From: Bryum argenteum
Taxonomy: Eukaryota > Streptophyta > Bryopsida > Bryales > Bryaceae
Direction: 5' to 3'
DNA length: 64,000 nucleotides
NCBI GenBank assembly: GCA_037043015.1
Contig: CM073326.1
Location: 13,338,345-13,402,344, forward strand
In this document: in pieces, positions 39,773-53,439 of the stretch
Numbering within the stretch: the stretch's first letter is position 1
How the letters are laid out: each line of letters opens with the position of its first letter
Program-made: the position numbers and the translations under genes
The notes under the pieces: generated by a model
Told to the model about the DNA's origin: nothing
Databases searched by the model: none
What the model saw: only the letters and a program-made list of their open reading frames with translations

Positions 39773-40648
39773 CAAGAATTTTATTTAAGGGGAAAAAACT
39801 TGACGTAAACTCCCAACCAAGGAGTCAATGTTTTTTTCTTTTTTCTTTTTTTTTCTTTTTTTTTATGAGCGAGGTTTATTTTATGGGGAGAATGTAGAAC
39901 ATGTCGTGATTTTTAGGGCTAAATAGTTAAGTCATGTAGTACATTCTTGGATTAATATTTTTTACTATTGACCACATGTGCATTTGTTTCAAATTAGGTA
40001 CATGATTGTAGTTGTGTACCATGTAGCTTATGTTTTACATATGAACCTTAATGATTTGAGCTTCTAAAAGAATTCTATGTACACATTGATAAAATAGAAA
40101 GAGAAAAAGTTCAATACCATTTGATTATTGAACTTCAATCTTTGTGTTTATGCAAAAGTAACGATCCATAACAATCCTTGTGGTTGGAAATCATAAGAGG
40201 GAGTGCTCCGAAATGGTTCAAATTTTAGATTTTCCAATGTTTAATAAAGATAATAATGTAAGTAATTTTCGTGCACGGGGAAAGTAAGTGGAATGATAGT
40301 CATGGTGGATTCTGAATTTTGGGACTTTTTTACAATTTGCTATGAATTTTTGAGGGCGATCTCATAGGTGTCTCTACAATGGTGCCTTGTTTTTTCACCC
40401 TATAATGCTTGCCGTGAGTACATGCTACTCTTGAGTAAAGACGCTATTATGTACTTCTGGGTCAAGAAGCCTAGTAATACATTATTGAAACTACTCCAGT
40501 TATGAGCACTCTCCCTTAGTCACGTCTTTTGAAGTAATTTTCAGTGTCAAGACCTTATAGTCTCACCCTTGGTTAAACCCCTATACAACCAAAAAGCTCC
40601 TATAGAGCCATTATGCAGTTTAATTTTAAGGCCTTGGTCTCTTATGGG
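39773..40648. other. intergenic, no gene recognised
   Basis: AT-rich DNA with T-rich runs (39831-39864). I saw nothing that could be named. Confidence 0.4.
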
Positions 40649-40880
40649 TTAATCCCTAAAGATCCTTGATGCAAAATTTCCTAAAGTATTAAAAGAAATA
40701 ACTTCCTTCTACTCCAAGTGTAGGATCCTCAAGTTAACTTGACATATTCCATGCAATTTAATTCTGAATTGTTGATTCTTCTTTGTCTCTAAAACTAAAA
40801 CGGTCAAAGTTGGCTGATATTTTTCCCGTGCAAGAACCCTAGAAACCCGTTTTGGGTCTCAAGGATCTCTAGGGGTTTAG
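40649..40880. mobile_element. TTAA-type element, class B, diverged
   Basis: Left end TTAATCCCTAAAGATCCTTG, right end CAAGGATCTCTAGGGGTTTA. The TIRs match over about 17 positions with a few changes, and the right TTAA is mutated to TTTA. The interior matches 54398-54665 in the same orientation. Confidence 0.75.
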
Positions 40881-42033
40881 TTGAGACAAGACTATCCATC
40901 AACTAAATCTACTCAAGACAATCAATACGTGGTGAGAATATATACGATTATAATTCCAATCACAACTTACAAGAAAATTAACACACGTACTTGTGAGGTA
41001 CATTATCTAGCTCTTGAAAAAGGAGCTCATCGAACAAAAACATAAAATATATCACATGAACAAAAACAAGCAAATAGTTTTCCTCGTCTCAAAGTGCGTG
41101 CCTCCAAAATGTGCTAAAATTGGCCCGTTCAAGGTGTTACCATCCGACGCGATGCCTCCGCAATGACATGGATTTTGTTTGTCATCATCCCATGGTACAA
41201 ATTTGGGGGGAGGGGGGGGTATGCTATTGATGAGAGCCTCACAAAAAAGGGGGGCCCGAGAATTTAATAATGTTGGTAAAGGAAATAAAAGACAAGAGTC
41301 CACGTTGGATGGAGATAAGATGCCCCAAATATTTGCATGGTGAGCCCAATTTGGGCCATGCGTAGCAATTGAAGGGGCAGGTCCGACAAGGGCACTTGAA
41401 AACAGCAGGAATGTCCAATTTCCAACCGGGACCCAAAGACCATTATTATCGTGAGCCTTCGTACTTAATTTCCGGGAAATTAACGTCCCCCCAAAACCCT
41501 AAAAATATGTCGAACATGAGCTGGAGTGATAGCCTCCAAGGCTTTCTCATTTGGCGCATGTAGATAGCATGCCATGATAAAAGGAAACCGTCATTTTCCC
41601 ATTGAAGTTTGAACTTATAACGTAGCATGCGCAATAGCCGCATGAATTTGGGAATTGGTAGTACTCATTGGGGAATTGATCTCGGAGAATGTGCAATGTA
41701 GGTACTAGGAGTTTGGACTAACCCTTTGGATGAATATAAATTCTAGAATGAGATTTGGTAAACATGGTGATTTTGGTGTGTCCACTCAAATTTCTATTTG
41801 GCTTATTATGTTGATTGCTCGAAAAATGAAAAATAGAACAATGTTTTATTTGGCTACACAATTTAGGACGAATAGCACGTTGTGTTGCATGTCATATGGT
41901 AATGAACTGAGCAAGTAAAATTGATAACCATTGTGTACACTTAAAAAAATACAAACAATCTCCATATTGTACATTTCATTGATGGAAAGAGATCATGAAC
42001 TAGATTACATACTTGGACTCAAGTGTAGGGCAA
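40881..42033. other. intergenic, no gene recognised
   Basis: Contains a G-rich run (41201-41219). Several 60-90-codon frames lack any family motif. Confidence 0.4.
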
Positions 42034-42986
42034 TTAACCCCTAAACGTCCCAACCTATTTTTTTTGCCAAAAAACACATTTTCAAAAAAAGTGTCAAAGT
42101 AAAAATGGGATTAAGATCTCAACCGTACAGAATTGTAATAGACCTATTGTAGGTCATGTGGACCAAAATTTGAGTTATAGATCGGGAGATCATAACGTAT
42201 TACTGTAGTACTAGAAAAAACCTGCACAAGATTTCATCATTTTCACTTTAGAGTGGAATTTCTACCAACAAACAAACTGCAATAAAAAAAAAGCACCTAC
42301 TACAAAGTTGTTCACTAGCACTAGCACCTTAGCCCCCCCCCCCCCAAAAAAAAAAATTCATCAAAAAACTTTCTTGGGTGAAATATTAGCTTTGCAATGG
42401 TGAAAACTGTCAAAAATATTACAAAGAAAAAATTGTTCAAAATTAGACCCTTCCCACTCAAACTCATGCCTTATCTTCAAAACATCTTTGATCATTTATC
42501 ACTAAAACTAGTCTGTGATTGGAAGTTATCCCAAAAATTAAGTTGGAATCCAACGGTGGATGTAGGAGATATAGCTCCTAAGATATTATCCACTTTTTCA
42601 CTTGACAAAACATCATTGCAAATCCAGTAGCAAAAGTGTTTGGATCAGAAAACTTCCAACCACAACGTTGTTTAGAATCCCCTTAAGATCATGATCATGG
42701 AAAAAAAGAAATAATGAAAGAGTCCTTTTTATTTCACAAAATTGGCTTGCAATGATAAAACATGCCCATGCTTGAAAACCCGAAAACAAGAGTTGTCATC
42801 ACGAAAGTGCATGCCATCAATTCATAATTTATTTGTATGGGTCTGACATTTTCATCACACAAACTAGACTTGATTTGGAACCCAATCCAGGTGATTCCAT
42901 CTAGAATGAACCTTGGATGGCTCTTCAAAGTTGCTGCCTTGCATCCAAATTGTAACTTTTCCACATTCGGCACGTTTAGGGATTAA
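42034..42986 (+). mobile_element. TTAA-type element, class A, 953 bp
   Basis: Left end TTAACCCCTAAACGTCCC, right end CGGCACGTTTAGGGATTAA; TTAA at both borders. It is colinear with 35927-36909: GATCTCAACCGTACA near 42115, ATCGGGAGATCATAAC near 42182 and CCAACGGTGGATG near 42551. A C/A homopolymer (42332-42356) is specific to this copy. Confidence 0.9.
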
Positions 42987-43188
42987 ACATCAAGGTTCTA
43001 ATTTTATAAGAAGGGTGGTTCTTAGATACCAAAGATTAGTATTGTAGTATGATGCTGAAGCATTTTTATTTAGCATTTTCAGCTACATTGCTGAAAATTT
43101 TAATTTTTTAATTTTTATAAATTTTGATATTTTCAGCTTGGAGTCAAGCTGAAATTTGGTCAGCCTCTGACTTACTACTTTTAGCTCG

Positions 43189-44762
43189 CATGAAGTTGAA
43201 ATCTTTTGTTGATTGTGAAGATTTTCCATACCTTTTTTAAAAGTCATCTCACGCTTCAAAAGTCCTCGTATTTTAGGGGATATTCACTTTCAGAGTTTGA
43301 AAACACTATTTGAAATATGCCCAAAACTGCCCAAAGTATGGTATATGCTCATTTATTCTCAAAAGTGGGCGCAAAACTCGCCCAAAATCGATCAAATCGC
43401 AGAAACTTCAAAAATTCACCAAAAATTTGATTTTTTACTTTTTTCACCAAAAATTCTAAGTTTTGTTTTTTTGTACATGTTAATAGGGTTCCAAGGCAAG
43501 GTCTAATCCTTTGGATTTCGAGTCCAATTATTTTTAACACGCCAATTTATTGTCTGAGACTGTCCTTTATAGTTGAATTTTAGCATGCATTTATGTGAAT
43601 AATCAAGCATTTCTTTAAGTTTGATAGGTCGCATGAGAGTAAGAATTGCATGGAGATGTCCAAACTCACCTAGGAACAACGATGTGAAGAGCCTCATATC
43701 AAAAAAATCACCAAAAAATAGTTTTTTGGCCCTAAAATACTAGTAACCCTTTTGACAACAAGGGAAAGAAACGTTTGTTCAACTTTGAACATTATCATCT
43801 CTGAGTTGGTAAGGAATTCGAATATGAAAGTATATACAAGTTAAGTACTAGATCCTACAATTACATACCTAAAATTACGTCAAAAGTTGAAAACTTTCAC
43901 CTTGCATAAAAAGAGGTAGTATTTGCCTCTTTTGAGACTTTCTGAAACTTTGAGGCCAAGTCTACTTTAGTGGTTAACCCCTAATGCTCCAAAGGGCCAG
44001 AAAATGGCTGTTTTGTATCTTGTTGCGCTCTAAGTTACTAAATATAAATGGCATGAGGTTGAAACTGTTTGCAGAATATAGATTTTTTCCCTTACCTTTG
44101 CAAAAAAAGTCATTTCATGCTCTAAAATTCCTCATACTTTAAGGGATATTCATAATCAAAGTTTGAAAACACTCTTTGCAATCCGCCCAAAACTTCCCAA
44201 GCTCCGCAATATATGGTCATTTATCCTCAAAATCCATCCAAAATCAATAAGATTGCAGTAACTTCAAATATGTTAACCATAAATTGAGGTTTTACTTTTC
44301 TATAAATTTTGTTTTTTGTACATGTAAATAAGGTGTCAATCCACAATCTCACCGTTTGACCTTCAAAACCCTATTGATCTAAATATGCAATTTGTATTGT
44401 CAAAGATTGGCCTTCGTAATTGAATTTCAACGGACCTCCATCTTGATGGTCAAGCATTTCTAAAGGTTTTATAGGTTGCGAGAGAATTTAAATTACGTAG
44501 ACATGTTCCCAACCCACCTAGGAACAAGAGCCTCATATAAGATTTTATACCAAAAATGGTTTTTTTGGCTCACAAAGCACTTCAAACCCATTTTGCAACC
44601 AGTAAAACTTTCATTTATTTATTTATCTATTTTTCATCTTTGAGCATTACGATCTCACTAACAGTAAGGAATTTAAACTTAAAATTTGGGGTACGTTCAT
44701 ACATACAAGTTAGGTCCTAGAGCCTACGGTTACATACTTAAAAGTAACTCGATGTGAACCTT
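43189..44762. repeat. ~700-bp direct duplication
   Basis: 43189-43890 and 44051-44762 run in parallel, offset about 862 bp at the left end. Shared landmarks include GGGATATTCA followed by AAAGTTTGAAAACACT, AAGCATTTCT, AAGAGCCTCATAT and ACATACAAGTTAG near the right ends. Between the copies lies TTAACCCCTAATGCTCC (43974). Related right-hand motifs occur in the class C elements, so this may be a pair of old elements of the same superfamily. Non-coding. Confidence 0.65.
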
Positions 44763-45476
44763 AAGAAATTCTTTGTGGCATATAATTGACCGTAGATTTT
44801 TAGGTTCATAATTGATGATTAAAAAATCATAAGTGATAATTGTATAGAGAAATTGCTAAAAAAATTTATCTTATCCATCTCACAAGTGCATTTTCAAGGC
44901 AATTATATCAAACTTGGAACTAACAATTTTTTTATTTTTTTATTTTTTAAGGAAAAAAACTCTATCATAAGTGATGGCAACCCCTCTCACTTGGGTGCAC
45001 TAAATGATATTCTTAACAAGAAAGTTCTAATTAAACATTTCTTACACGAGATTTTTCCACATTCATTTGATTTTACCACTCCACAAGGGAATCATATAAC
45101 TTGAAAGTTAGGTAGTTAATGGGTCTTCAACCTTAGTTGGTGCCAAATCTTTTTGAGCATCACAAGACATTGGTTTTGTGCCTCAAAGTGCAAAGACTCT
45201 CTCTTGTTTTAGATACCCAAAAGTATTTGGTCAAATATACGTTCATTTCCTTTTAGTAAGCAATTTTCAAAATCAAAGCATGAAATTATTTTGAAAGTAA
45301 ATTCGGTATTAACTCCTTAGTAATCTCAATGAATAAAGATATTTAGAAGTCAAATTTAGTTGACTCTTGAAACAATTTGGTTCATATTTACAATTCATGA
45401 AGAGAAGTCAACCCTAATTTACAGCCTACTTTGTGAATTACAACTAATATGCCCTTGTAGTAGTTGCCACGCCCAC
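44763..45476. other. intergenic, no gene recognised
   Basis: AT-rich DNA with T-rich runs. Nothing could be identified. Confidence 0.4.
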
Positions 45477-45902
45477 TTAACCCTTAAGCGCCCACAGTGT
45501 CGTTTTCGACATTCTGGCTCCGTCTTTGGTACACAACCCCGCTTTCATCCCATCGATTTTTCATCTGCCGTTTTTTTTGCTCAACTCCTCGGCGGGTTTA
45601 CTCTACTCCCTCCTTGGATAAATAGTAAAAACCTTGATCCTCAATTTGTGAGAGTGGGCAAAAGAGATTTTTCATGAAAGTTTTGGTGGTGTGATCTTCA
45701 CCCCTTTTTTGCATGGATCTTGAAATCCATACCTCCAAATGGCATGCAACTTGGCGGTCATACTAATTGCCATGCTCCAAAGAAGATCCTACGGTTGGAT
45801 TTTTCATTTTCATCTTTTAGTTGTTTTTACGTGGTTTTGAAAAAATCAGCATTATTACCAATTGTTAGGAGCTTTACCCCCCCTTGGGCGTTTAGGGGTT
45901 AA
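45477..45902. mobile_element. TTAA-type element, 426 bp
   Basis: Left end TTAACCCTTAAGCGCCCA, right end TGGGCGTTTAGGGGTTAA; TTAA at both borders. The ends resemble the outer element at 32318, the interior does not. The open frame at 45360-45677 crosses its border and is not a gene. Confidence 0.88.
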
Positions 45903-46365
45903 GTTCTTTGACCATACCCGTCTTGATTTATTGCAGATTTTAAATTAGGTCATTTTGTAAATTCTAGTAATTTGGGCGCCATGTTTTTTTAAAATTCAAT
46001 ATCTTGAGATCCGTCGGCCCAATTTGCGATATAATCGCTGCCCTCACTAGAAAAAAATCCGCTTCCATCGACACCTCATGCGGCCTGGTCCAACCAACGG
46101 TCCCCAAGATCGTAATGTCACTCACTCACTCACAAAACAAACTATGTACCTTAATATAGTAAAACGCTAAAAAATGGCCTAGTGCCGATAGTGAAGATCT
46201 GGTAATCTTCACTCACAGGTACATAATAGCTTCTCCATACAACACTACATTGGAAACATTATAGGTTGTCAATTTAGGGCACCATTCTAGGAACACTTAT
46301 ATTTCCATCTTCAAAAACTTCATAACTCATTGTGTAAGAGTCCAAAAATGATAATTCTACTTGCT

Positions 46366-47544
46366 CTACACTAAATAGGTAGATTAGTGTTAAATGAAGA
46401 TTAGTGTTAAATGAAGATTAGTGTTAGATTCAATACTTACCGCAAACACTAAATGTCAACTGTAATTACAATTAGTGTTAAGGTAGGGTTTCATACAGAT
46501 TCACCTCTAGCTTGCTCCTACTTGCGCCTTCTTGTGTTGTGTTGCTCAATTGTGCTAAGTGTAAGTGAATCCATCACCTTGAAAACTACAATGCTTGTGT
46601 ATGAGTCTTAGGGACACACAAGAATGTACAAAACTTTGTTGTACCATCCCAAGCTTTGCTGGCTTACGAAACATCCTCATGAGGAGCTTCAAAGATTTCT
46701 TCTTGCATCAAATGCTGCAAAAACTGCAAAGATTTCGAAAAGTTGCAAGAATCTTTTCAAGCCTTTCCAGCAGCAGGGTTGTCTTATCAGACAAAATTCC
46801 TATTCATTTGTCACACACATTTTAGATGAGATGTACACCTAAGATGTCATCAATGTATCAAATGTACATCTCGTCTAAATTGTGTTTGATAGAATTTGTC
46901 CGATACGACAACGACAACGCTACTTTCCAGCAACAACACCTTCCTTGCGGATATCATATCCACAACATCAATGTGGTCACATATTAATTTAGGATTTGGC
47001 ACAACCCCCCATTTGGTTACATAATCTTTAATCTCAATTGGAATAAGAATGTCTTATCCCATATCAATATGTCCATATGTTTGCAACACCAAACCATCTC
47101 AGCTAAATGGATATTCTTCTACCTCCAAATTTTCGTCGGTTTATAAAAAATAAAAATAAAAACCATCTAACACTAAATGCGCTTCTGTAGAGAATCAAAG
47201 TTACAAATAAGTACAAATAATGTTAGAGTTGACATATAGTGTTCTAACATCATGGGGCCAATTGACATTCAGCGTTTCATGTAGGCTACACTAAATAGGT
47301 AGATTAGTGTTAGATACACTAATTTATATAAACATGTTATAATTTTTTACTGTTAGTAAATAGTTTTACCCTCTACATTGGTCAAGATGGGGATCTTTAC
47401 ATAGTATGGGAATTAATACTCTTGGTAAATTTTTTTTACCAAAAGTAAAAACTTACAGCATTTTCAAATCTTATAAAAATCTAACACTAATCTACCTATT
47501 TAGTGTAGTACTCTTCTCAACACTAATCTACCTATTTAGTGTAG
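46366..47544. mobile_element. inverted-repeat element(s) with CTACACTAAATAGG ends, possibly nested
   Basis: CTACACTAAATAGGTAGATT occurs forward at 46366 and 47286 and inverted, ending at 47508 and 47544. The inner pair encloses 223 bp and the outer pair 1179 bp. The CACTA start recalls CACTA elements, but I see no 3-bp target duplication, so the class is open. Next to the first copy GATTAGTGTTAAATGAA is repeated in tandem (46382-46435). Non-coding. Confidence 0.65.
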
Positions 47545-48406
47545 TTTTCTACTAATTTGCAAAAATTGCTTGGAGTCGTAACATCATGTGTAGATTTCCT
47601 GTGGTGAAAATTGCATCATCATTGACCACCTTACTATAGAGAGATGATTGAAGTTGAATTTCATCCATTCAACTTACCATCCAATCATCCATTGCCACTT
47701 GGAGAGTCGGCTTGTGGGAGACATACACCCATACACATGAGGTGGCAATATCTTCATACGTTATAGATGTTGGGTGATACACTTTCATAACACGTGGGAT
47801 TGTGGTCCACGTCAAAATAGAATCCCCTATTATAGTACTAAGTTTTAACATTTGTTAGAATGTTTATGAGTCCTCCAACTTTTCTTGCAAAAACATTCCA
47901 TGTATTTACCTTAACCATAACTTAAGTACACTTTTTAATTCCTAATTGTTAACTTTTGAAATCAAGTGGTCCAACATGACCTCCAAAAACTTCTATGAAG
48001 ATAACTATTGTGCAATTCTTTTCTCTTAAATCATCATGTCGATTTAGAATTTGATTTTAATATGTCTAATAAGTCTATCTTCAAAGCATGCGGATCTTGA
48101 GATATATGCAATCAAAGTTTAATTTGTTGTAATAGCTACATTTTTGGTTTGAGTCATTTTGTTATAATAGCTTTTTTTTTTTTTTTTTTTTAATTTTTTC
48201 AATTTAGGGGCAAAATCTTCATTCAATACATCAAAATTGATAAGGGTTTGATTGATGAATACTAGATAGAATAACGATTTCAAGCAAGAATGTTAGCACA
48301 CAATTTCCAAGCAATTGTAGTCGAATTGCACTCCAAAAACTTGTGTAAAACAAGTTTTTAAGCTCCTCTATTGCAAACAACACATTGTTGATCACTATTC
48401 CGTTGA

Positions 48407-48662
48407 ACCCCAATTCCGTTAAAATGGCACTATTCCGTTAAAATGGCACACTTCAACTTTCCGAACTGTAGTTCAAAAACCATGTGATATAACAGAATTT
48501 TGAGGTGATATTAGGGAAAATGAGTGACAATGTATATTAAGAAGTGATATTACGAAAACAAATGTGATATTACAGAATACATCATTTTTGTATGAGCACA
48601 AATGTAAGATCTAGTGTGACAAAATGGCACATGGCATAGTGCCATTTTAACGGAATTGGGGT
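48407..48662. mobile_element. 256-bp MITE with ACCCCAATTCCG ends
   Basis: Left end ACCCCAATTCCGTTAAAATG at 48407 (continuing GGCACTA) and its exact inverse ending at 48662. ATTCCGTTAAAATGGCAC is repeated directly just inside the left end. No coding capacity, and the target duplication is unclear. Confidence 0.85.
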
Positions 48663-49210
48663 TGTTGGTATTTGCCTCTCGAGGCATTGGCAACAACAGC
48701 CGAATGCCATATAGTCCAGATGAGCTTGACTTCTTTTCTAATCATTCGCTTGTCCCAAATACTAAGCCACCATGAGAATCATGGTTGTTTAAACATTTAG
48801 TTTCCCAATTTGCGGATTTCAATTCAATATACTTGTAGGAAGGCTTTGATGTTTTTAATAAATGAAAGTATTTAAGTAAAATTTAAGTCGAATAGAAGTG
48901 TACAAATAAATTGAATACGTACATAGAATAACATATGGAATAATCCATAGTAAAAGGATATCTAGAATATACCAATCACCTTTGGTACCATTTGAAGACT
49001 TTCAACTAAAGTGATTGAGCCTTTACGTTGACACAATTGACCACTAGTCAAGTTTGTTGCAAGATGAACGAAGTTTCATTTTCACTTGTGTCATTTTCAC
49101 TCCTATGCAATGAGTGCAACAATCACTTTCAAACATTCACTTGATTCAATTATTGATTGAAGTGTCGCCACTAGGCGAGGATAGTAGTCAATTTTTGTGC
49201 ATTTCTTGAT

Positions 49211-49477
49211 TTAACCCCTAAAGATTTAAGAAAGCCAAAATGGCTTTTTGGGATTTCCGCAGGGAAAAAGTTCAACCAACTTTTACCATTATAATCTCCA
49301 AAGTAGGAGAAATATCAATGATTCAAATTTAGCATGCGTAAAGGGTCCAGTTAATTTCAAGATCCTATTGTTGGATTTTCTAATTTATGCTTAGGTTGAG
49401 TGTTTTTAGGCCTGAAGGAGAAGAGGGTCTTTTGTGATAATCTAGACAATTTCGTATCAAGGATCTTTAGGGGTTAA
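49211..49477. mobile_element. TTAA-type element, class B, 267 bp
   Basis: Left end TTAACCCCTAAAGATTTAAG, right end CAAGGATCTTTAGGGGTTAA; TTAA at both borders. It is class B in the reverse orientation relative to 54398. Confidence 0.88.
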
Positions 49478-49626
49478 TACGTTGAATATCGCATACAAAA
49501 ACATGATTGGTACCTTCTTTGATTATCATAGAATTTACCCACAAAATGTATGCATTGAGTATGAAAGATGCATAGTTTGGTTTCTCATTCATTTTTTATT
49601 TTATCCAAACAATGCATTAATCATTG

Positions 49627-49661
<35 letters not shown>

Positions 49662-52639
49662 CAACAACTTAGAAGTGATGATATTTTGCACTAAGGAACT
49701 CACAAGGTGAGTTCCTAATAACATGCATGCAAGACTGCAGTAAGTTAATGGCAGCATCATTCTGCCATGCACTGGATCCTTTTGAGATATTTAAAGCACT
49801 TGTGTGCATGTTATGTGGGATTGCAACACTTCTGCCCCCCAAAAAAAATTTAATTATTTTTTTTAAAATTTAATAATCTTAACTTTCATGCGCATAAGAA
49901 ATAATACTTAAAAAAAAAAAAAAAAAAAAAAAAAACAACCTTGGGGTGGTTTGCTCAATAATGGCACAAATTTTAGTTTAGAAAATCTGTAATAGAGTTA
50001 ACCTTGTTGTGCATTTGGGAAGTAAGTGGAAGACTAGATTAAGTAGAATAATCATTTTAGATTCTCCTAGTTGGACTTTGTAGATGGTGCACTAAAATGT
50101 TTACTATTTGTAAGTGGAGAGTTGGACTTGGAAGCTATTATGTACCTCTGGGCTGAAAATTCTAGTACTTAATCATTATTAGACTTGTGCAACCTTTGAG
50201 GAGTGACACTAGTTAACCTCCGAGAAATTCCAAGAAATTTTTGGTGGTCCAAAACCAAACAAGTTTAGCGCAATCAACAAAAGCTCGTTGCAGATGTCGT
50301 CTTCTTTGCTCGAATAGGCTTACACATAGCTAACCAAGGCAAATGAAAGGGATCATATATATTCTTTCATCACTGTGGGGAAATTTCATAGAAGGGAACA
50401 CTTTTGTGAAAAAAATTTCAAATAGGGGAAACAACCACAAAATATTTGCAAAGAGGGGAAGGAAAAAACTTTTTATTGTCAAAGCGTGACCAAAGTCAAA
50501 TTGATTGTCATCATTCTTCAAATGATTGATACAATTTTTTATTTAAAAAAAAATTGGGCATAAGTTTAGCATTAACACATGACATGCACATACTCGATCC
50601 ATTTGTGCAAATGTAATTGGCCATGAGACTTAGATCTTGTAGGAGCAAGTGCATGTGTGATCGTGGGATGACATGATCTTGCGGACTTAGCCTCGCATGT
50701 GTGCGCGGAGTATCTAACTAAGTAATTCATATCTATCCTTTGAGTCCATATCATCACTTCTATCATGGTGGCATTATAGCCAATTGCTTAAGAAAGTTCT
50801 AAAGCAATGTCATTTGAAAAATATGAGTGGAGGATTTATTTTAGGTGAAATAATGAATTTGTATTGAAATCCTCTAGGCCATATTTGGCCTTCCGCATTC
50901 TTGTTGATCTTCCAACTTTTGGAGCATGGGTTGTGTCATAACTTGTCCCCCACCCATTATAAATACGATTTAAGGATATTGGCCTGGACTGCCCCCATGT
51001 AAAGCCCCTCGGGCCAATTTCAAGAATTGAACCATTCACAGAAGAGGATTTGGTCATGAATTGGCCCCATCAATGGCTTAGCACCTCAAGTACAGCAACC
51101 TTAATGGTATACCATAGCAGGTTTGTTCATAGATAATGCTATTTTTAAAAACAAATTTTAAAAGTTAGAAATCACAAGTCAAGAGGAACGAAAAGTTGGG
51201 AAATTATATTATGGAAAGGGTATCCAAAAGTTGGGAAATTATATTATGAAAAGGGTATCCAAAAGTTGGGAAATTGTATCCAAAAAAGCAAATGAACGAA
51301 ATATCAAAGAAATCTATTTCTAGCAAATGAACCTTAAAATATATATATATACACATATATAATGTTTGTTCGTTGACGACCGAACCTGCTATGGTAGTAC
51401 GGTAGTACACAATGCACAAAAATAAGTAGAGGAGTTGCAAGCATTACAATTTTTGTGTTTCAAGGGAATCTTTGCAAGAGATGTGCCACCCCTCAAAAAA
51501 AATTTAAAAAAATAAAAAAATTCATCTACAAAACCAGATGCCGGAATTGCGCAAACCCAAACAACATCCCAATTCGCTTGCTCCACTTGGTATGGAAGCA
51601 TGTCCATGTGTCTTTCGAAATCCGAAGAATCACTCGAGCAAAATTCTCGTCACTTGTCATACACTTGGCCGCAAGCACACTTGGCATTGATACAAACCAA
51701 GATACGGCATGCAACACGCTAATAAAAATGCCACCCATAAAATCTTAGCGAATCTAGATATGACAATCATCTCTATGACAAGCACAAGGATACAACAAGA
51801 ATATATAAGATCGAGCACACACATTGCTCGACAAAAAAGACGCAAAAATTTAGTCCTAATTTTTGCAATTGGTGGAGAGAAAACTAACGAAGAAGGATGG
51901 AAGCATGCATGAATGTGATAGTCAAACATGTGAAAATAGTGTTGTTCTTTGGAAATTGTGGCGTTTTTTAAACATCTTTTTTAAGGATTCTTCCCATATG
52001 TGTTGAATATGGGAACATTCTCATCATTTTGTAGGTAACGGATATGCTCTTCATTAAGGATGCTTTTTTATAGTGACAAACAAGAAGAAGAGAGATTCTC
52101 ATTCTAAGCATGCATAAATTGCAAGAGGGGACCACTTGTTATCTTGTATGTTAAAACTATATTGTCTTGGGGGGGTTTTTATCTTGGGGTGTGCACTTTT
52201 TCACCATGACATAGTTAGGTAGAATGTTTGCTACTTAAGTAACATCATCATTTATATAGTAAAAATTATTCTAGAAAGATATTTGTGGACTTGGAATGCG
52301 TTACCCCACTTGTATGCTCAAACAAAATTACTTTGAGTTCTTACTTTTTCACTAAGGAATGTTTGGTAAATATGTTGAAAGATATTTGTGCATTGTTTCC
52401 TTGGAATGTGTGCGCAAAGGTAAAAGGTTTCACTATTTTACCTCTTAACCGCTTAAGTCATAATCAACAATATTGTGGTTGATTTGCTTCAAAATGATTT
52501 GTTGCTTTTGCAAAGATTGAAACTTTGACTGAATATAACTCCTGGCTGATTGATTTATCTTTAAACAAGATTCTATTGTTGGAATTCTCAAAACTTCAAA
52601 TTCAAGAACAAGTAAATTGTTCACTGATTTGAATTGAGG

Positions 52640-52641
<2 letters not shown>
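49478..52641. other. long AT-rich spacer, no gene recognised
   Basis: Contains T32 (49630-49661) and A26 (49910-49935) runs. At 51004-51015 AAGCCCCTCGGG repeats the hairpin motif of the TTAA elements without their ends. At 51199-51265 AAAAGTTGGGAAATTATATT is repeated. The 60-97-codon frames at 50836-51930 could not be assigned to any family. Confidence 0.4.

Positions 52642-52710
<69 letters not shown>
52642..52710. repeat. (AT)n microsatellite, 69 bp
   Basis: About 34 uninterrupted AT units, self-complementary and able to form a cruciform. Confidence 0.97.
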
Positions 52711-52712
<2 letters not shown>

Positions 52713-52928
52713 AAATTCCATAGTGGTTGTGGTTAGGATGACGATGATAATGTATTGGATGTAGTGGAAGGTTGCGCTCACCTTGTATGGAAATTGCTTG
52801 CCAAGTTGGGAGGATATTTGATGATGATATTTTAGATGAAAAATAAATACTTCACGAGGATTCTATTCGAAAGAAATTGGAATGACATGTTCATAATGAC
52901 ATAGGTGAATTGTGCAAGGCAATAACTC

Positions 52929-53345
52929 TTTTCCCCTAAATGGTTTGACTTATTTGTACAAAAACAAACACATTCTCAAAAAAAAGTGTCATAATTGGAA
53001 ACAAGGGTAAGATATTCAAATCTCAACCAAACAGTCTTGTAGCAGCCATGTTGTACATCATGTGGCTCAAATCTTGAGTCATGAGGCCTCATAGATTGGG
53101 AGATCATAACATGTTAGTATTAAAATAACATCAAAAAATCTCAACATTTTCACTTTGAAGTGAAAATGTTACCAATAAACTTCTTGCAATGAAAAAATCA
53201 CCAACTATACAGAGATGTTAGTCTTCATCTCAATAACACCCTTGAACAAAAAAAAATCCATGAATTGCTTTGGGCAAATATTGGCCGAAGTCTGTGCACT
53301 TCAGTCATAATGTCATTTTTGATATTCGGCATGTTAAGGGATTAA
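52929..53345 (+). mobile_element. TTAA-type element, class A, internally deleted
   Basis: The left end has decayed (TTTTCCCCTAAATGG), the right end reads CGGCATGTTAAGGGATTAA. Its first 300 bp follow the class A order (ATCTCAACC, GAGTCATGAGGCCT, TGGGAGATCATAAC, TTTCACTTTGAAG), then it jumps to the right end, so about half of the interior is missing. Confidence 0.7.
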
Positions 53346-53439
53346 GGATATAAGGTACTCTTCAGTGTGCAACGCATGCAGATAGCTCCTAGGATTCATA
53401 AGGATATATATGTATATGTATATATAGTGCATGCTTTTT

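Noticed and set aside
45360..45677. 105-codon + strand frame
   Set aside because: It crosses the border of the TTAA element at 45477, so it cannot be a conserved gene.
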